Part shown: in pieces, positions 8,046 through 19,013 of the stretch | How the letters are laid out: the number at the start of each line of letters is the position of its first letter | How positions within the stretch are numbered: the first letter of the stretch is position 1 | The notes under the pieces: generated by a model | The model's database searches: none | Seen by the model: the letters and a program-made list of their open reading frames with translations, nothing else | Told to the model about the DNA's origin: nothing | Translations under genes and position numbers: made by a program | Assembly: GCA_964019655.1 (NCBI GenBank) | Contig: CAXHTR010000008.1 | Location: forward strand, 620,001 to 684,000 | Direction of reading: 5' to 3' | Length of the DNA: 64,000 bases | From: Perkinsela sp. pyNocScin1 | Lineage: Eukaryota; Euglenozoa; Kinetoplastea; Prokinetoplastida; Perkinselidae

Positions 8046-11000
8046 CTATTCTCTCAGAGATATCTCCCGCGATACATCAATGCCCATGTGGAAGTCATTG
8101 ATCATAAAGACTTCGCACGGGTCATTTCCTTCGTAGATGATCGAGTGTGTAGCGACGTTGTGATTCTCTGAAAAATTGAGCTTGAAGGATTTGAAGATAG
8201 ACCTGTTGCCTTCTTGACCAGAAACAAAGAGTGCCCACCAATTTTCTTCGTTCACAAGAAGTTTCACTTCATCTACTGCCCCTTCACCCAAAGAATGACT
8301 GTCGACGGAATTTCGATAGAAAGAGCACGAAATCATTTTTGATGTTGCCTTACTCGATGACTCTTTGGTAGATATTTCTATAAGAGGTTGCGGCTTCTGG
8401 GGACTCTGCTGCGTTTCATCAGAAGAGTGGCTCTCTTGGGACCACGGCCAAAGCCCTTTACTAAGCCCCTGCGCAAGTGCAATGACAAGCATGACGTCAT
8501 CAATACTTCCACCTGTTTGCTCGGAGCCAAAAGCAGTCATGCAGAACTCAGCAAAATTTGAGAGTAAAAGCCTAGCCTTTGGCAAGAGCTGCTCCTTGAT
8601 ATACAATGCATACACGGCAGATGGCATTTTTTCACTGCTCAGATAGGCAAGGACCATAAGCCAAACTGCATAGTGATACTTCTGTGATGCATGCTGCGGG
8701 ACCTCTGGTGCTTTTCCATTCAAAATAGCATCGACAAGCTTTTGTCTGTCAGCATACTTGAGCTCTCGCTGTGGCAACTGAAAAGGGAAAAGTGTATTGT
8801 CTCTTATTTTTGAGAGTATCGCTTTCTCTAGGGGCGCTATATCCGCCATAAAATCAGAGATTCTTTGCTGAGCCAAAATATGCGCATCACCAAGCTCCCA
8901 GGATAGAGTCAAAGCGACCAAAATATTCGAAGGGGATAAGCCTTTCTCGCTTGAAACGGCGAAAAGTTCACCATCTTGCATATTGAGGACTCGATGCCAG
9001 AGCGCCACAGTCTCAGGATGAAGTGAACGCTCAACAGCGAAAATTCCGAGATCACGGGGTACAATAGATACCATTTCCTCGGACTCTTCTGTGTCTGGAT
9101 CTTGCACAATGATCTCTTTCGAAGAGCAAATTTTTTGCTTTGTCAAGCACCCAACCACATCCGTGTCCACAATTCTGCTCAAATGCTGCCCTGCTATGGG
9201 CATCAGCTTATTCTCGAAGGCGTACTTATTCGCAGCGGGAGGCTTTGACGGTGCAACGTCGAGAGTGATTCCCGTGAGATCTTCGAGCATTTTACTGAAG
9301 CCGTTCGACAATTGCACGCTAGGATTGTCCGGCTTAGGAAGTGGGTACATTGCGACAAGATCAGCATCCGATAGCCCTGTCTTATAGAAAGAAGGTGTAA
9401 CGCCAAAGCGCTGAAAATAGTACGTACCCTGGAGAATTTCCATAATTTGCTGTGCTGTCATGCTTTTTTCTGGGTCTATTCGAAGGTCTTGCTCGGTGAG
9501 ACTTCTATCGCCAGCGCTTGCACTAGTACCTGCCTTTTCTGGGGACACACATGATTGTACAACAGATTCATTATTGACTAAGCAGGATAAATGTTTCGCA
9601 AGAGCGCTCTCTTGACAAAGGCACTCCGCTTGACTGCTCTCAACTGTCACAGCATCGCTTTTCTGATTGGCACTAGCGCTGGCAATACTTTCTCGCTTGA
9701 TCTCACCGACCCAGTGACCTTGCTGCTCACTTATCATCGTCGTGCGCTGATTCACTTCTCTGTCGTAAAAATCAGCTGTGTCGTCCTTTTCAATGTTAAA
9801 GTGTCGTCGGGCAGCCTGTGCGTCTTGGCCACGCATGATAAGATGAAGCGAGGGAATTTCTTTTTTGCCGTGAGTTCTTGCATACTGTTGAATCTTACGT
9901 ATCATGTTCTGTGTCACTTGAACTGCAGAGGGAGAGTCGAAACTCTTTGAACACTCGTTATAAGTGCTATCACCTACAAAAATATTTCTCTGAGAGACAA
10001 ACAATTCAAAATGCGGGTGGTCGGATGAAATCAGTGTAACTTGAATAACTGGATGTGCATTTCCACCTGTTGGATCATGTCCTTGAAGCTTTCGGATTGC
10101 TTCAGAAATGTTTGTTGGGGTGTCAGGATAAATAAAAGCAATGCCTTTCTGGAGCGCTTTAGACAGTGCGACAAACCTGATTTCCATGGCTTGACGAGCT
10201 TCTGTAGTGAGCTTTCTCACCATCTCGACGTAGTCGGTATCGAAGAAATTTTTATCTGCACCTTTTCGCGTGGCCTCGATGTACCACTTGATATTCTCTA
10301 TCAAACCATCTAGTTTTTTACGTGTTTCTCCTTCCGCCAAAGTTTCATCCCCGAGCTCATCGTCGATTATTCGCTCAAGTGAGATCATTTCTTTCCAGGA
10401 GCTAGCGAATACTGCAATAGGGGAATGTGTGTCTTTCCTGCATCGCATAACAGCCGCCCATGCTTCATGCGCAGCATCCATGCTTCTGTCAGATGTATGC
10501 AGGGCCCTTGAGCGGGGAGAGGATAGGGAAAGTCGAACGGTTGCCTGTATTTCTGTCAGCTCGTCAAAGTTGATAAAAACATTTTCTTTATCAATAGAGA
10601 GCCATCTGCTTATAAACTCAACATTGATAAGCGATTGGCCCACGGCCAGGAATGCCGGTAGCTCTGCTCGTGCACTTCCACAGGTTTCGTAAAATGCTTG
10701 ATCACGTAGTCGCGACACTACCCATTCATACGTCGCGCAGGCGATAGAATGCTGCGCGCTGCTTGAAGACCCATTGTCAAATGCATTGTGTAAGTCTGCT
10801 GCGACAACGTGCGAAACAGAATCAAGTAAGGTGCTTTGATTGCTGTGTTGAAGCGACTTTTCAAGAACCAGATATTGAAGAACGTGCTGTGGCTTAAGAA
10901 TGAGTACATTCGCCGCCCGGCATGCTTCATAGTCCTCTGCACCAAGCTGCTGCTTTGATTTGAGAGCAAACAAGCGAAGCTTCTTGTACGAGCGCAGCCT

Positions 11001-14000
11001 TTCCGTAAGTTCTTGCGCTACGTACGACAGATCTTCCATTTCAGAGACTAAGATGAGGACTCTCGTACCTGTGGCCTTCTCTTTTCGTGCAGAGGACTCA
11101 AAGCTTGACGCCACGGCAAGGGCACACGTAAGCGTACCGAGTGGAATGCAGTCGCTTGATTGGGAGACAAGGATATCTCTTGAAAAAGGCTTGCCGTCAC
11201 CACCAAAGTAGCGCTCCCGCATGGCATCGCTGCACAATATGCGTAGAATAATCTGTGCCAAAGGCTCGTTCAGGGTGAAGTTGTCAAAGGCTGAGAGTAT
11301 CCTGAAGTACGTGTTAGGGCTGCTGCGCTTATCTTTTTTATCAAGCTTCTTCAAAAGGTCAAAAAATGATGCCTCACTGAACGATACAGATGACAGGTTC
11401 TCTGATGAGGCAGGAGGTATCGCAAATACATGGCTACAATGCAACTGTGAGTTACCATCTATTTCCATGCTATTTTCTTCCACATTCAAAGTTTCATCGA
11501 TGGTATCTGACGTGAGGGACGGGATGCCCATAAGTGGGATAGTCGCATCCACTGCTCCGCCGACGTAGCGCTCGCTGAGTATCTTAACTTGAATATTCGG
11601 ACTTTGCAAAAGCCCTCCATCGACCCTGATGGGAACACTGAGTTCAGTGGCTCCTTGATACAAGTTGCTACTCGATCGGCACATTTTGATCGAAGTTCGA
11701 GAAGCCGAATAAAGACGGTCCATGTGACCGTCAGCTACGATCACGAAAAAGAACTCTGTCTCGCAAGCATAGGCTGAGCGCGAAGTGAGCGATAAGCTCA
11801 AACTAAGAAGCACTTCGCTTGAAGTTCGTGGGGTGACACTGAAGGATACAACCTGAAGGTCCGGGATAATGCGGAAAACGTGACGTAGTGCAGAATATTC
11901 AGATCTTGCCCCTTTACAGATAATATTTATGACAGCATTCTTCAATTCTGACTCCTCTTCCCCCTCAGAGCTATCGGAGCTGAAGAACTTACTAAGAAGC
12001 GCGAACGTTCCTTCATTTGCATCGATTTGCGTATTGGTGAGTCGGCGAAGTGTTTCGTTTGATGGCCCATCTGATAGACTGTGCAAATCCATAACCTGAC
12101 GAATGGCATACTCAGGTGATGTAGCCCAAACTTTAGCTTCGTAATCTCGCTGGAGCTTGCCGTAAGCTTCGAGAAATTCGGCTCTCATGCTATGCTTCTG
12201 CATCGATATTGCAAGCGGGCCATTTTGCATGCACATGTCAACTATTGCCGCTAGAATTCGCGGAAAGGACGAAGCTATTGCATTCATGTCAGAATGAAAG
12301 GACGGTGCAGCGCGGATGACATCAATCAAATGCTCTCGCGAGCTCGCATCAGGCACAGCGTAGCGAAGCCTCTGCGAGCTTTCAAGCTGCTTTGTGAGAT
12401 ATAGCTGTAGTAGAATGCAAATTTTCGCGGAAACCGTGGATGTATTTGACTCAACAGATTGATTGGCAGTCGTCGAATCAAAAACATTGCCCCAGCTCCG
12501 CTCTGTGATGTCAATAGGAAGCGGAATATAATTTTTCGCTATTTTGCTTAATGGCTCGAGCTCAGCCTTTGAAATTCCAACCGATGCTCGCATGTCTTCG
12601 CATGATGCTAGCGTCAGCAGTGCGTCTTCATCGCTCACAATAGAAAAGCTATTCTCATCTTCAGACCCCGGCATTTGGAAGAGTGCGTCCGAAATCTCAT
12701 AAGCGGAGGTAAATGAAATAGCAAAATTTGCAGCTATTTTTCCAAGCGTTGAAACATAAGCATCTGAGGGGGGTAGATTTGCTGAGAAATGAGCATTGCG
12801 GAACTCAGTGAATAACGCAAGAGCGTATTCCTTTTCTTCCATGTCTTTCGAGTTGTCGAGAAGAAGCCCGAGTGGGGCTCTTGGTATATCGACGAGGTTG
12901 TGCGAATGAAGAATAAAGATGATCCTTTTGACCAAAGAGGACAAAAACAATTCAATTTCCGCATCAAGATTGTAGGTGATGGGGTCAAGGCGTGCTCGGG
13001 TGTACCAAAATGTCTTTCTGAGCCAATCGACCGCGTCTAAAATATTTATACTGGGTGCCTGGGTTTTTCGACAGCTAAATTCAAGGAGAAAGAGGTTAAC
13101 CAGTTTGTGCATCAAAAAAGATTCTACTGGCTTTTGCTGCGTATATGAAAGTACTTTTGATAACATCCAGTCTTTTCGGGATGTAATTCGAGTATCTTTC
13201 AACTCACAAGAAAACAAAAGGTAGGCCGTTCCAGATGTATCACGACCTGGTCTACCTGCGCGCCCGAACATTTGGATGACGTCCAATGCTTCAAGAGATC
13301 TTTTCTTCCCCTTGTAGAAGTATGAGTCTCCTTTGATTATGATGATCGACGCTGGAAGATTCACACCCCATGCCAATGTGGAGGTTGAAAATATCAACTG
13401 AATGACACGGGTATCAAAGAGCGTCTCAACGAAACTACGGGTGATGGCCTTAAGCCCTGCATGATGCACTCCTATTCCTTTTGAGAGAAGATGAGTCAGA
13501 TTCGATGGGATTGCATAATGCTCTTGAATATCCGCATTATTCAAAATGAAATGCAGAATGTCATAAACCCGGATATGCTCTACAATGTCCTGATCAACCT
13601 CTTGGAAGAAGAGCTGAAACAAGTGGCATAGCACTTCACCTCGTTGATCTTTCGGGACAAGGCGGATCAAATCGTCAGTCTGCTCAATGTTGTACAGAGA
13701 CGAAAGTGAAAATTCTCGAGACTTTCCTTCGAGGGACACACACAGATCGCTCAGAGCTTCATTGTTTAACGCGAGTACAAGCTTCTGTGCCGAGCGAAAG
13801 GTATCTGCTCTCGAATGAACGAAGACTATCGCTGATTTCAGCGCTTCGTCATTTGCTTGGGCGGCGCTTTGAGCCAAAATTCCTTCCACAGCTCTTGAAA
13901 GAGAACCCTCAATAGATGGGTCTGTCGAGGAACTTTTAAGTGCATGAAAATGTTGTGTCAAAGGAACTGGCCTATATTGCCCTGAAAATTGAAAAACGTG

Positions 14001-15674
14001 AGAAGGTGGCACACGAAGGAATGTAGCCACGTCATTGAGGTTGGGAAATGATGCCGAAAGTGCAATTAATCGTGTGAAGTATCTCGTGAAGTGTATATCC
14101 ACTGGCTTTTCTTGCTGACGATAAATGCGGTTAATTTCCACAGAATTTTCTTCAACTTGAGTATGCGAACGAGCCACGATCGCCTCAATGACCCCACCTC
14201 GTTCACTATGCAAGATATGAATCTCATCCATGACAATAACGTTAGGTTGAAACACGTGATTCGCTGATGCTTGTAATTCTTGCATTTTTGCTGACACAAG
14301 ATTCCATTTCTCAGGCGTAGCAATGATAATGTTCGTATTTCTGATGTCAGAATATTTCATGCTTGCATCCCCCGACAGCTCGGCAACGCTCAAACCTTCG
14401 ATAAAAGAAAGGCACTTCTCGAACGTTGCCGTAACTTGCTGAACCAATGCTTTCATCGGAGCAAGATACACTGCACGGAAAGGCGATCCGTATTTCTCTT
14501 GAAGTGCAAATTTTGAAGCACCATCAATAGTCTCCTCTGAAATATACGGAGCCATCCCAGAAAGTATTCCAAGAAGCGCCACAATGGTCTTGCCACTTCC
14601 CGTAGGCGAAGAAAGAAGCAGGTTCGTCGATGCATCGAAGAACAAGTATGGAAAGATTTGAGATTGGACCTTGTTCAGCATGATAGGTGACTCATCTTCG
14701 CTTTCAATGTCACGGTCCAGTAAGCTGTAAATGGCCATCTTGCTGAAGCATGGCAAATTTCTGACATCAATTCTATCTCCCGAAGTTTGACCATATTCAT
14801 TTATTGATTTCGATGGAGAAATAGCCACCTCGCAAAACTTTTCGTTTTCGTGGAAAAGCATACCTGAGTTCGTTGCGATATCTGAAGAATCTGTGCTGAT
14901 CGTTGGCAGATACTTGCTGACTAGTCCTGGAAGAGTTCCAAGAACATCTTTCTTCGTTCTGAGGAGCAATTCTTCTCGTCCAGAGGCATCGGCGATCCTT
15001 TGACTTTGAACCATAGATACAAAGTTAGATATTTTCTCCGTGTATTGGGGCTCATTCTTTAGTACATCCGATGAAAGGAAGAGGTTCATGAGCTCTTCGC
15101 GCTGTTCTTCGAGCCTGCCATCGGGCGATTCCAAAATTGTCTCAACAGATTGAGCTAAATTTGAGATTTCTACAGAGAACTTCGCGTTATCCAAGCTGGG
15201 GAAGTGTCGAAGAATCTCAATGTGATAGAGGTCAGATTCGGCTTCATGGTCTGAACCATCCACACTGCTATCATCTGTTTCTTCCTTTTCGATTTGTTCG
15301 CTCGTAAAATCATAGGAATAAACCATTTCTGAAACTCCACTGTCACTTTGTTGCGCTTTTGAAACTTTACGTTTTTTCGACTGCGCCTTGTAGTTATCGA
15401 AATCTTCTTGCAAGAGAGAAACTTTGCTGATAATGAAACTCTCTATCTCCCCCGCAAGATCATCCATCCTGCATCCTAGAACCTTTGATGCTTTGAAAAG
15501 TCGTTCCTTCTCCTCCTGTTCATTCTCGGCAGATCGCACAAGGTATATTTCCAACAGATTCTGAATACAAGAGTCAATGTGTTCTTGGTCAGATTCTTCG
15601 AGGAAGCGAGTAGCTATGACCCCTTGGATATCTGCTAGAATACCACGTGCAATGCCAGAATTGGGTTTAAACAT
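8046..15674 (-). CDS. BRR2: Brr2-type Ski2-like double-cassette spliceosomal helicase
   Basis: About 2,542 residues from ATG 15674 (the frame is open to 15710 with a TTG). The N-terminal cassette is intact: PTGSGKT near residue 355, DEIHIL near 480, VFVHSRAD, GVHHAG, STSTLAWGVNLPA and QMFGRAGRPGRD near 800, each followed by Sec63-type helical regions. The second cassette is present by architecture but decayed: the P-loop position reads SSDCIPLGT and the DExH position AADLH, so it cannot be a normal ATPase. The C-terminus ends in NDFHMGIDVSREISL, like the end of Brr2 (SDxYMGCDQE). Brr2 unwinds U4/U6 during spliceosome activation. With no introns here, the machinery would serve rare introns or spliced-leader trans-splicing. 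ASCC3, the other two-cassette member, fits less well because of the DEIH and C-terminal motifs. Confidence 0.9.
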   Translation of the reverse strand: MFKPNSGIARGILADIQGVIATRFLEESDQEHIDSCIQNLLEIYLVRSAENEQEEKERLFKASKVLGCRMDDLAGEIESFIISKVSLLQEDFDNYKAQSKKRKVSKAQQSDSGVSEMVYSYDFTSEQIEKEETDDSSVDGSDHEAESDLYHIEILRHFPSLDNAKFSVEISNLAQSVETILESPDGRLEEQREELMNLFLSSDVLKNEPQYTEKISNFVSMVQSQRIADASGREELLLRTKKDVLGTLPGLVSKYLPTISTDSSDIATNSGMLFHENEKFCEVAISPSKSINEYGQTSGDRIDVRNLPCFSKMAIYSLLDRDIESEDESPIMLNKVQSQIFPYLFFDASTNLLLSSPTGSGKTIVALLGILSGMAPYISEETIDGASKFALQEKYGSPFRAVYLAPMKALVQQVTATFEKCLSFIEGLSVAELSGDASMKYSDIRNTNIIIATPEKWNLVSAKMQELQASANHVFQPNVIVMDEIHILHSERGGVIEAIVARSHTQVEENSVEINRIYRQQEKPVDIHFTRYFTRLIALSASFPNLNDVATFLRVPPSHVFQFSGQYRPVPLTQHFHALKSSSTDPSIEGSLSRAVEGILAQSAAQANDEALKSAIVFVHSRADTFRSAQKLVLALNNEALSDLCVSLEGKSREFSLSSLYNIEQTDDLIRLVPKDQRGEVLCHLFQLFFQEVDQDIVEHIRVYDILHFILNNADIQEHYAIPSNLTHLLSKGIGVHHAGLKAITRSFVETLFDTRVIQLIFSTSTLAWGVNLPASIIIIKGDSYFYKGKKRSLEALDVIQMFGRAGRPGRDTSGTAYLLFSCELKDTRITSRKDWMLSKVLSYTQQKPVESFLMHKLVNLFLLEFSCRKTQAPSINILDAVDWLRKTFWYTRARLDPITYNLDAEIELFLSSLVKRIIFILHSHNLVDIPRAPLGLLLDNSKDMEEKEYALALFTEFRNAHFSANLPPSDAYVSTLGKIAANFAISFTSAYEISDALFQMPGSEDENSFSIVSDEDALLTLASCEDMRASVGISKAELEPLSKIAKNYIPLPIDITERSWGNVFDSTTANQSVESNTSTVSAKICILLQLYLTKQLESSQRLRYAVPDASSREHLIDVIRAAPSFHSDMNAIASSFPRILAAIVDMCMQNGPLAISMQKHSMRAEFLEAYGKLQRDYEAKVWATSPEYAIRQVMDLHSLSDGPSNETLRRLTNTQIDANEGTFALLSKFFSSDSSEGEEESELKNAVINIICKGARSEYSALRHVFRIIPDLQVVSFSVTPRTSSEVLLSLSLSLTSRSAYACETEFFFVIVADGHMDRLYSASRTSIKMCRSSSNLYQGATELSVPIRVDGGLLQSPNIQVKILSERYVGGAVDATIPLMGIPSLTSDTIDETLNVEENSMEIDGNSQLHCSHVFAIPPASSENLSSVSFSEASFFDLLKKLDKKDKRSSPNTYFRILSAFDNFTLNEPLAQIILRILCSDAMRERYFGGDGKPFSRDILVSQSSDCIPLGTLTCALAVASSFESSARKEKATGTRVLILVSEMEDLSYVAQELTERLRSYKKLRLFALKSKQQLGAEDYEACRAANVLILKPQHVLQYLVLEKSLQHSNQSTLLDSVSHVVAADLHNAFDNGSSSSAQHSIACATYEWVVSRLRDQAFYETCGSARAELPAFLAVGQSLINVEFISRWLSIDKENVFINFDELTEIQATVRLSLSSPRSRALHTSDRSMDAAHEAWAAVMRCRKDTHSPIAVFASSWKEMISLERIIDDELGDETLAEGETRKKLDGLIENIKWYIEATRKGADKNFFDTDYVEMVRKLTTEARQAMEIRFVALSKALQKGIAFIYPDTPTNISEAIRKLQGHDPTGGNAHPVIQVTLISSDHPHFELFVSQRNIFVGDSTYNECSKSFDSPSAVQVTQNMIRKIQQYARTHGKKEIPSLHLIMRGQDAQAARRHFNIEKDDTADFYDREVNQRTTMISEQQGHWVGEIKRESIASASANQKSDAVTVESSQAECLCQESALAKHLSCLVNNESVVQSCVSPEKAGTSASAGDRSLTEQDLRIDPEKSMTAQQIMEILQGTYYFQRFGVTPSFYKTGLSDADLVAMYPLPKPDNPSVQLSNGFSKMLEDLTGITLDVAPSKPPAANKYAFENKLMPIAGQHLSRIVDTDVVGCLTKQKICSSKEIIVQDPDTEESEEMVSIVPRDLGIFAVERSLHPETVALWHRVLNMQDGELFAVSSEKGLSPSNILVALTLSWELGDAHILAQQRISDFMADIAPLEKAILSKIRDNTLFPFQLPQRELKYADRQKLVDAILNGKAPEVPQHASQKYHYAVWLMVLAYLSSEKMPSAVYALYIKEQLLPKARLLLSNFAEFCMTAFGSEQTGGSIDDVMLVIALAQGLSKGLWPWSQESHSSDETQQSPQKPQPLIEISTKESSSKATSKMISCSFYRNSVDSHSLGEGAVDEVKLLVNEENWWALFVSGQEGNRSIFKSFKLNFSENHNVATHSIIYEGNDPCEVFMINDFHMGIDVSREISLRE

Positions 15675-16179
15675 TGATAATTTTCTAAAATCTAGTACAA
15701 GATTTAGCAATTACGAGAATTCGAGTCCCATACTTTCATTAAGCTGGAGAAGTAGCCAAAATGAGGTCTCTAATGCTGTAAATTCTATTTTTATACTCGA
15801 AATTCGCATATCGTCGTAATCAGTGGTTATTTCTAGTGGGAATACTGGATTGTTCTAGCTTTCATGGATTTTCCACTTCTTTTTGGAAATTTGATCTTCA
15901 GTCGACAGTATAAACAATTTATGCGGTGGTAGAGGATAAATAATCACACCCCAAGAAAATTGAATTGCGACTAGCTGCTAGAAATGCACGGCAGTTGAAT
16001 TCATTTCATGAAAACATAATATTTTCTTCGTATTATCGAGTGAGAAAGTATTCGACTGAAGCTAAGTAAGTCATAGATCTCGGAATTCCTCTACACATAA
16101 CGCAAATTTTAGGAGCGATACATTTTTTGCTGAGTACAGAGCAATAGGAAGTTATGTGTTGATTTATCTGTATATCAAG
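15675..16179. other. divergent strand-switch region without a recognised gene
   Basis: About 505 AT-rich bases between the start of the Brr2 gene (minus) and the PPR-like gene (plus). I see no convincing coding frame, tRNA or repeat. In genomes with directional gene clusters such divergent regions are transcription initiation zones for both flanking runs; that role is an inference here. Confidence 0.5.
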
Positions 16180-18930
16180 ATGTTGCTCCAATCAAGGAGA
16201 TTTCAGAATAGGTTCATACAAAAAGTGATTGCTTCAAAGAGCAGCGGTCCCGGGTCTTCATCACCGTGGCGCGAGGACCCGTCTAATGCACTAGTTGTTA
16301 TGGCAGATGATGCCGCTTCGAAAACTGTAAAGAATACAGAAGACCAAGAAAATCAAGATGCATATGATTTTTTACATAGGTCTCCGCATCGTCATGATGA
16401 TCTTGGAGGCTATGGAGAGGATATGGGCTATCATTACCCTCCGCGAGCTTTTATAGATCCAGACTTTCCACACATCGCCCCCTACTACAACCGATGGCAT
16501 CAATGTGCCAATCTCCGGGAATCAAGGTACAGTCATCACAGGCGCATGCTCAAGTCTCTGGATATCGCGAAGCTCGTCCGCCATGGAAGATTACTTCCCC
16601 TTCCACACAAGCTTCTCAATGACTACTTAATGTCAAAGATACCATTGAAGGATGCAGACTGTAGTGCATTTTTTGATTACGCCCACTCTATTCTGATCAA
16701 AGCACAAGGTAGCAGAGGAGAGGAAGAAAATTATTTTCCGCATATCCAGGATATGTTTGAGAGGTTATTGGCCACCAAATTACCTCCATCAGATGTTGGT
16801 GCAAGGACTCATGCAGCAATGATTCGATGCTGCGCTCAGCTTCAAAAATTTCATGAAGGATATGATTGGTTTCGAGAAAGAGCTCGAACAATTAACTTAA
16901 CTCACACTGTGGAGCTCTATGATGCCATTATAGAGTTGTGTGAGAAGTGCAATGAAAAAAAGAAAGCCTGGCTTGAGTTTGACAGACTTTTATCGTCAAA
17001 GATGCGAGTTCCCCCTATCACGCTGTGCCGAATGCTACGCATAGCAGCATCAGAAAAGAACTACAAAAGAGGAAAAGAAGTCTGGGAGCTTTTTGATTTC
17101 TTTCAGCATCAGAAGAATGGTAACATTTACGCAGCTGGTCTCGAATGGCTTAGTGAATGTCCGGGCACTGGGCGAGAGGCGCTGAGCATGGTGACTGAAA
17201 TGCAGCACCTGGCCGAGCGGAGACACGCAGAGCAAGTTCTGGAGAAAAGGGGGACAGATCGCTTTGCAGATGAGGCAACTTACGATCGATTTAGCGCACG
17301 AATCATTCACAACAACATTGGCCCATATTCGAGTGGAATTTCACTGTACTGCCCTGAATCTCAGTCATATAGCAACAATCAAAGCATTCACGAGTATGAG
17401 GCGGACTGCTACATGAGAACATTGCAACCCAATATTGACATGGTCCTCCACGTTTTATACAGCCTTATACGAAGTGATGGGGAAGCATATAAGCTTGCGT
17501 GGGATTTTTTCTGCACCAACTTACTCCGACAAGAAAGCCACTCCACAGGCCATAAAACAACCAGTTGCCCATCAGCATTCGTGACGTACGAAACTGTGAC
17601 GTATATGTTCTACGGCGCTTATCTGCACAGAAACGTTGAAGTATCTATGAAGCTTTTCGATGCTGTGCACTCAAATCCAAAGCTGAGAGGATTGAATATC
17701 ATGCCACAAGCTGTGTTTTACTGGCTCGCTTCAATCCGTGGTGCGTTTGAGCAAAAGTGCATCACTAAACCGTGTCTTGCTCCGAATTCGAAATCGAAGG
17801 ACACAGATCTTTTGAAAAAGGTGGCCAAATTTCAGAGATTACAGAGCATTTATAGCTCTAGTGAACGTGCTATTGAGGGTGGTGAACTGCTCAAGAAAAT
17901 TGAACATGCTCTAACAGCCCAGTATGAAACAACTGTGCTCGAGAACATACAAACAGGAACAAAGGACGTGCAGCGTGCTATAACTGATTCCGTCCTGTCA
18001 AGTGAGAAAACGCAACGGTCTTTAGATCGTGATTTACTTGACGGCAGAAAATTACTTGCCGATCATGTGTTGATTGGACTTCCAGACTGCATGGAATCCA
18101 TAGTTACGGGGACTCTGCGCAATAACCCAAGATCAGTGTACGAAGAATGGATTTACACTGAGTACATTGGGGCATTGGCGAATTATCCATGGGCGAGCAC
18201 GCTCGGTGGATTGCCGAATCGCTCGTCATACCTGAGTGGCTTTCGTAAAATTATGTCGCTCATGAAACACTTTGCTTCCCGGAGCTCTCCCATTAACACT
18301 CGAATCGTTGCTTATGCACTCGATGTCGTGCTTGGACATGCTATGGCACTGCTCGTTCAGGCAGAGCGCCTTCTTGCGGACAAGGGTGTCAAAAATGTCT
18401 ATAAAGAGCTTCGAATGCGATCCTCTGATGTCGAGCGATGCCTTTTCGAGATCTTCGATATTATCCAGTTCCATCGATCTGGTGAGCACTTCGTTTCGTG
18501 CGATACCATACGCTACAGAGTTTACCGCATATGGTCTTTTTTGCGTGCAGTGGACGGTCTCAGCACTCCAATCTCGAATGCCTCTACACGCGAGTCTGTC
18601 AATCAAAGGGTACAGAAACGCTGGGAGAGTCTCGTGAAATGTTCGAAAAATTCTTTTGAGCATGAACTTAGCCCTTCGAAGGGGCCTGCGCCAACAAATA
18701 GCAAATCTTCCAAGAAGCTCATCAAGCAAAAGTCCGACGAAGCAGAAAAATCTCCGAGCGATGAGTGGAATGAATACCAGCGCAGCCTTTGGGGAGAAGA
18801 TCCAGAGTGCCCGCGCCCTCCTCGTCAGTCAGACAAGGTGAAAATCAACTTGAATTTTTCGCGGGAAGACAGGAGCCTCGCAAAGTTTGGCCAGAAGATT
18901 CACAGCCCGAAGATACAAACCTCTTTCTAA
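16180..18930 (+). CDS. PPR-like helical-repeat protein, probably mitochondrial
   Basis: 916 residues from ATG 16180; the frame extends eight codons further to a GTG, which I do not take as the start. The N-terminus MLLQSRRFQNRFIQKVIASKS is basic, hydroxylated and free of acidic residues, as in mitochondrial presequences. Residues about 210-330 contain helical repeat pairs with the PPR look (THAAMIRCCAQLQKFHEGYDWF, then VELYDAIIELCEKCNEKKKAW, then PITLCRMLRIAASEKNYKRG), spaced about 35 residues. Further helices follow to about 780, and the last 80 residues are charged. PPR proteins bind organellar RNA and act in its processing, stability or translation. The specific target cannot be read. The 3' end is 83 bases before the Sec63 start on the same strand. 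Confidence 0.6.
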   Translation: MLLQSRRFQNRFIQKVIASKSSGPGSSSPWREDPSNALVVMADDAASKTVKNTEDQENQDAYDFLHRSPHRHDDLGGYGEDMGYHYPPRAFIDPDFPHIAPYYNRWHQCANLRESRYSHHRRMLKSLDIAKLVRHGRLLPLPHKLLNDYLMSKIPLKDADCSAFFDYAHSILIKAQGSRGEEENYFPHIQDMFERLLATKLPPSDVGARTHAAMIRCCAQLQKFHEGYDWFRERARTINLTHTVELYDAIIELCEKCNEKKKAWLEFDRLLSSKMRVPPITLCRMLRIAASEKNYKRGKEVWELFDFFQHQKNGNIYAAGLEWLSECPGTGREALSMVTEMQHLAERRHAEQVLEKRGTDRFADEATYDRFSARIIHNNIGPYSSGISLYCPESQSYSNNQSIHEYEADCYMRTLQPNIDMVLHVLYSLIRSDGEAYKLAWDFFCTNLLRQESHSTGHKTTSCPSAFVTYETVTYMFYGAYLHRNVEVSMKLFDAVHSNPKLRGLNIMPQAVFYWLASIRGAFEQKCITKPCLAPNSKSKDTDLLKKVAKFQRLQSIYSSSERAIEGGELLKKIEHALTAQYETTVLENIQTGTKDVQRAITDSVLSSEKTQRSLDRDLLDGRKLLADHVLIGLPDCMESIVTGTLRNNPRSVYEEWIYTEYIGALANYPWASTLGGLPNRSSYLSGFRKIMSLMKHFASRSSPINTRIVAYALDVVLGHAMALLVQAERLLADKGVKNVYKELRMRSSDVERCLFEIFDIIQFHRSGEHFVSCDTIRYRVYRIWSFLRAVDGLSTPISNASTRESVNQRVQKRWESLVKCSKNSFEHELSPSKGPAPTNSKSSKKLIKQKSDEAEKSPSDEWNEYQRSLWGEDPECPRPPRQSDKVKINLNFSREDRSLAKFGQKIHSPKIQTSF

Positions 18931-18947
18931 GTGGCTTTCAGAATAAA

Positions 18948-18972
18948 GTTTTTGCTTTCTTGATACTATTAG
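18948..18972 (+). promoter_or_regulatory. candidate trans-splice acceptor upstream of SEC63
   Basis: A T-rich run ending in CTATTAG lies in the short spacer after the PPR-like gene, 41 bases before the SEC63 ATG at 19014. It supports the 19014 start over upstream in-frame codons, which would overlap the previous gene. Pattern inference. Confidence 0.35.
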
Positions 18973-19013
18973 AAATCAATCCATTCGCTTTTCGATTGGC
19001 CCATACCACTACA

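Noticed and set aside
8046-15674. ASCC3/Slh1 as identity for the two-cassette helicase
   Set aside because: ASCC3 has two active cassettes and DEVH boxes; the DEIH box, dead second cassette and C-terminal ending favour Brr2.
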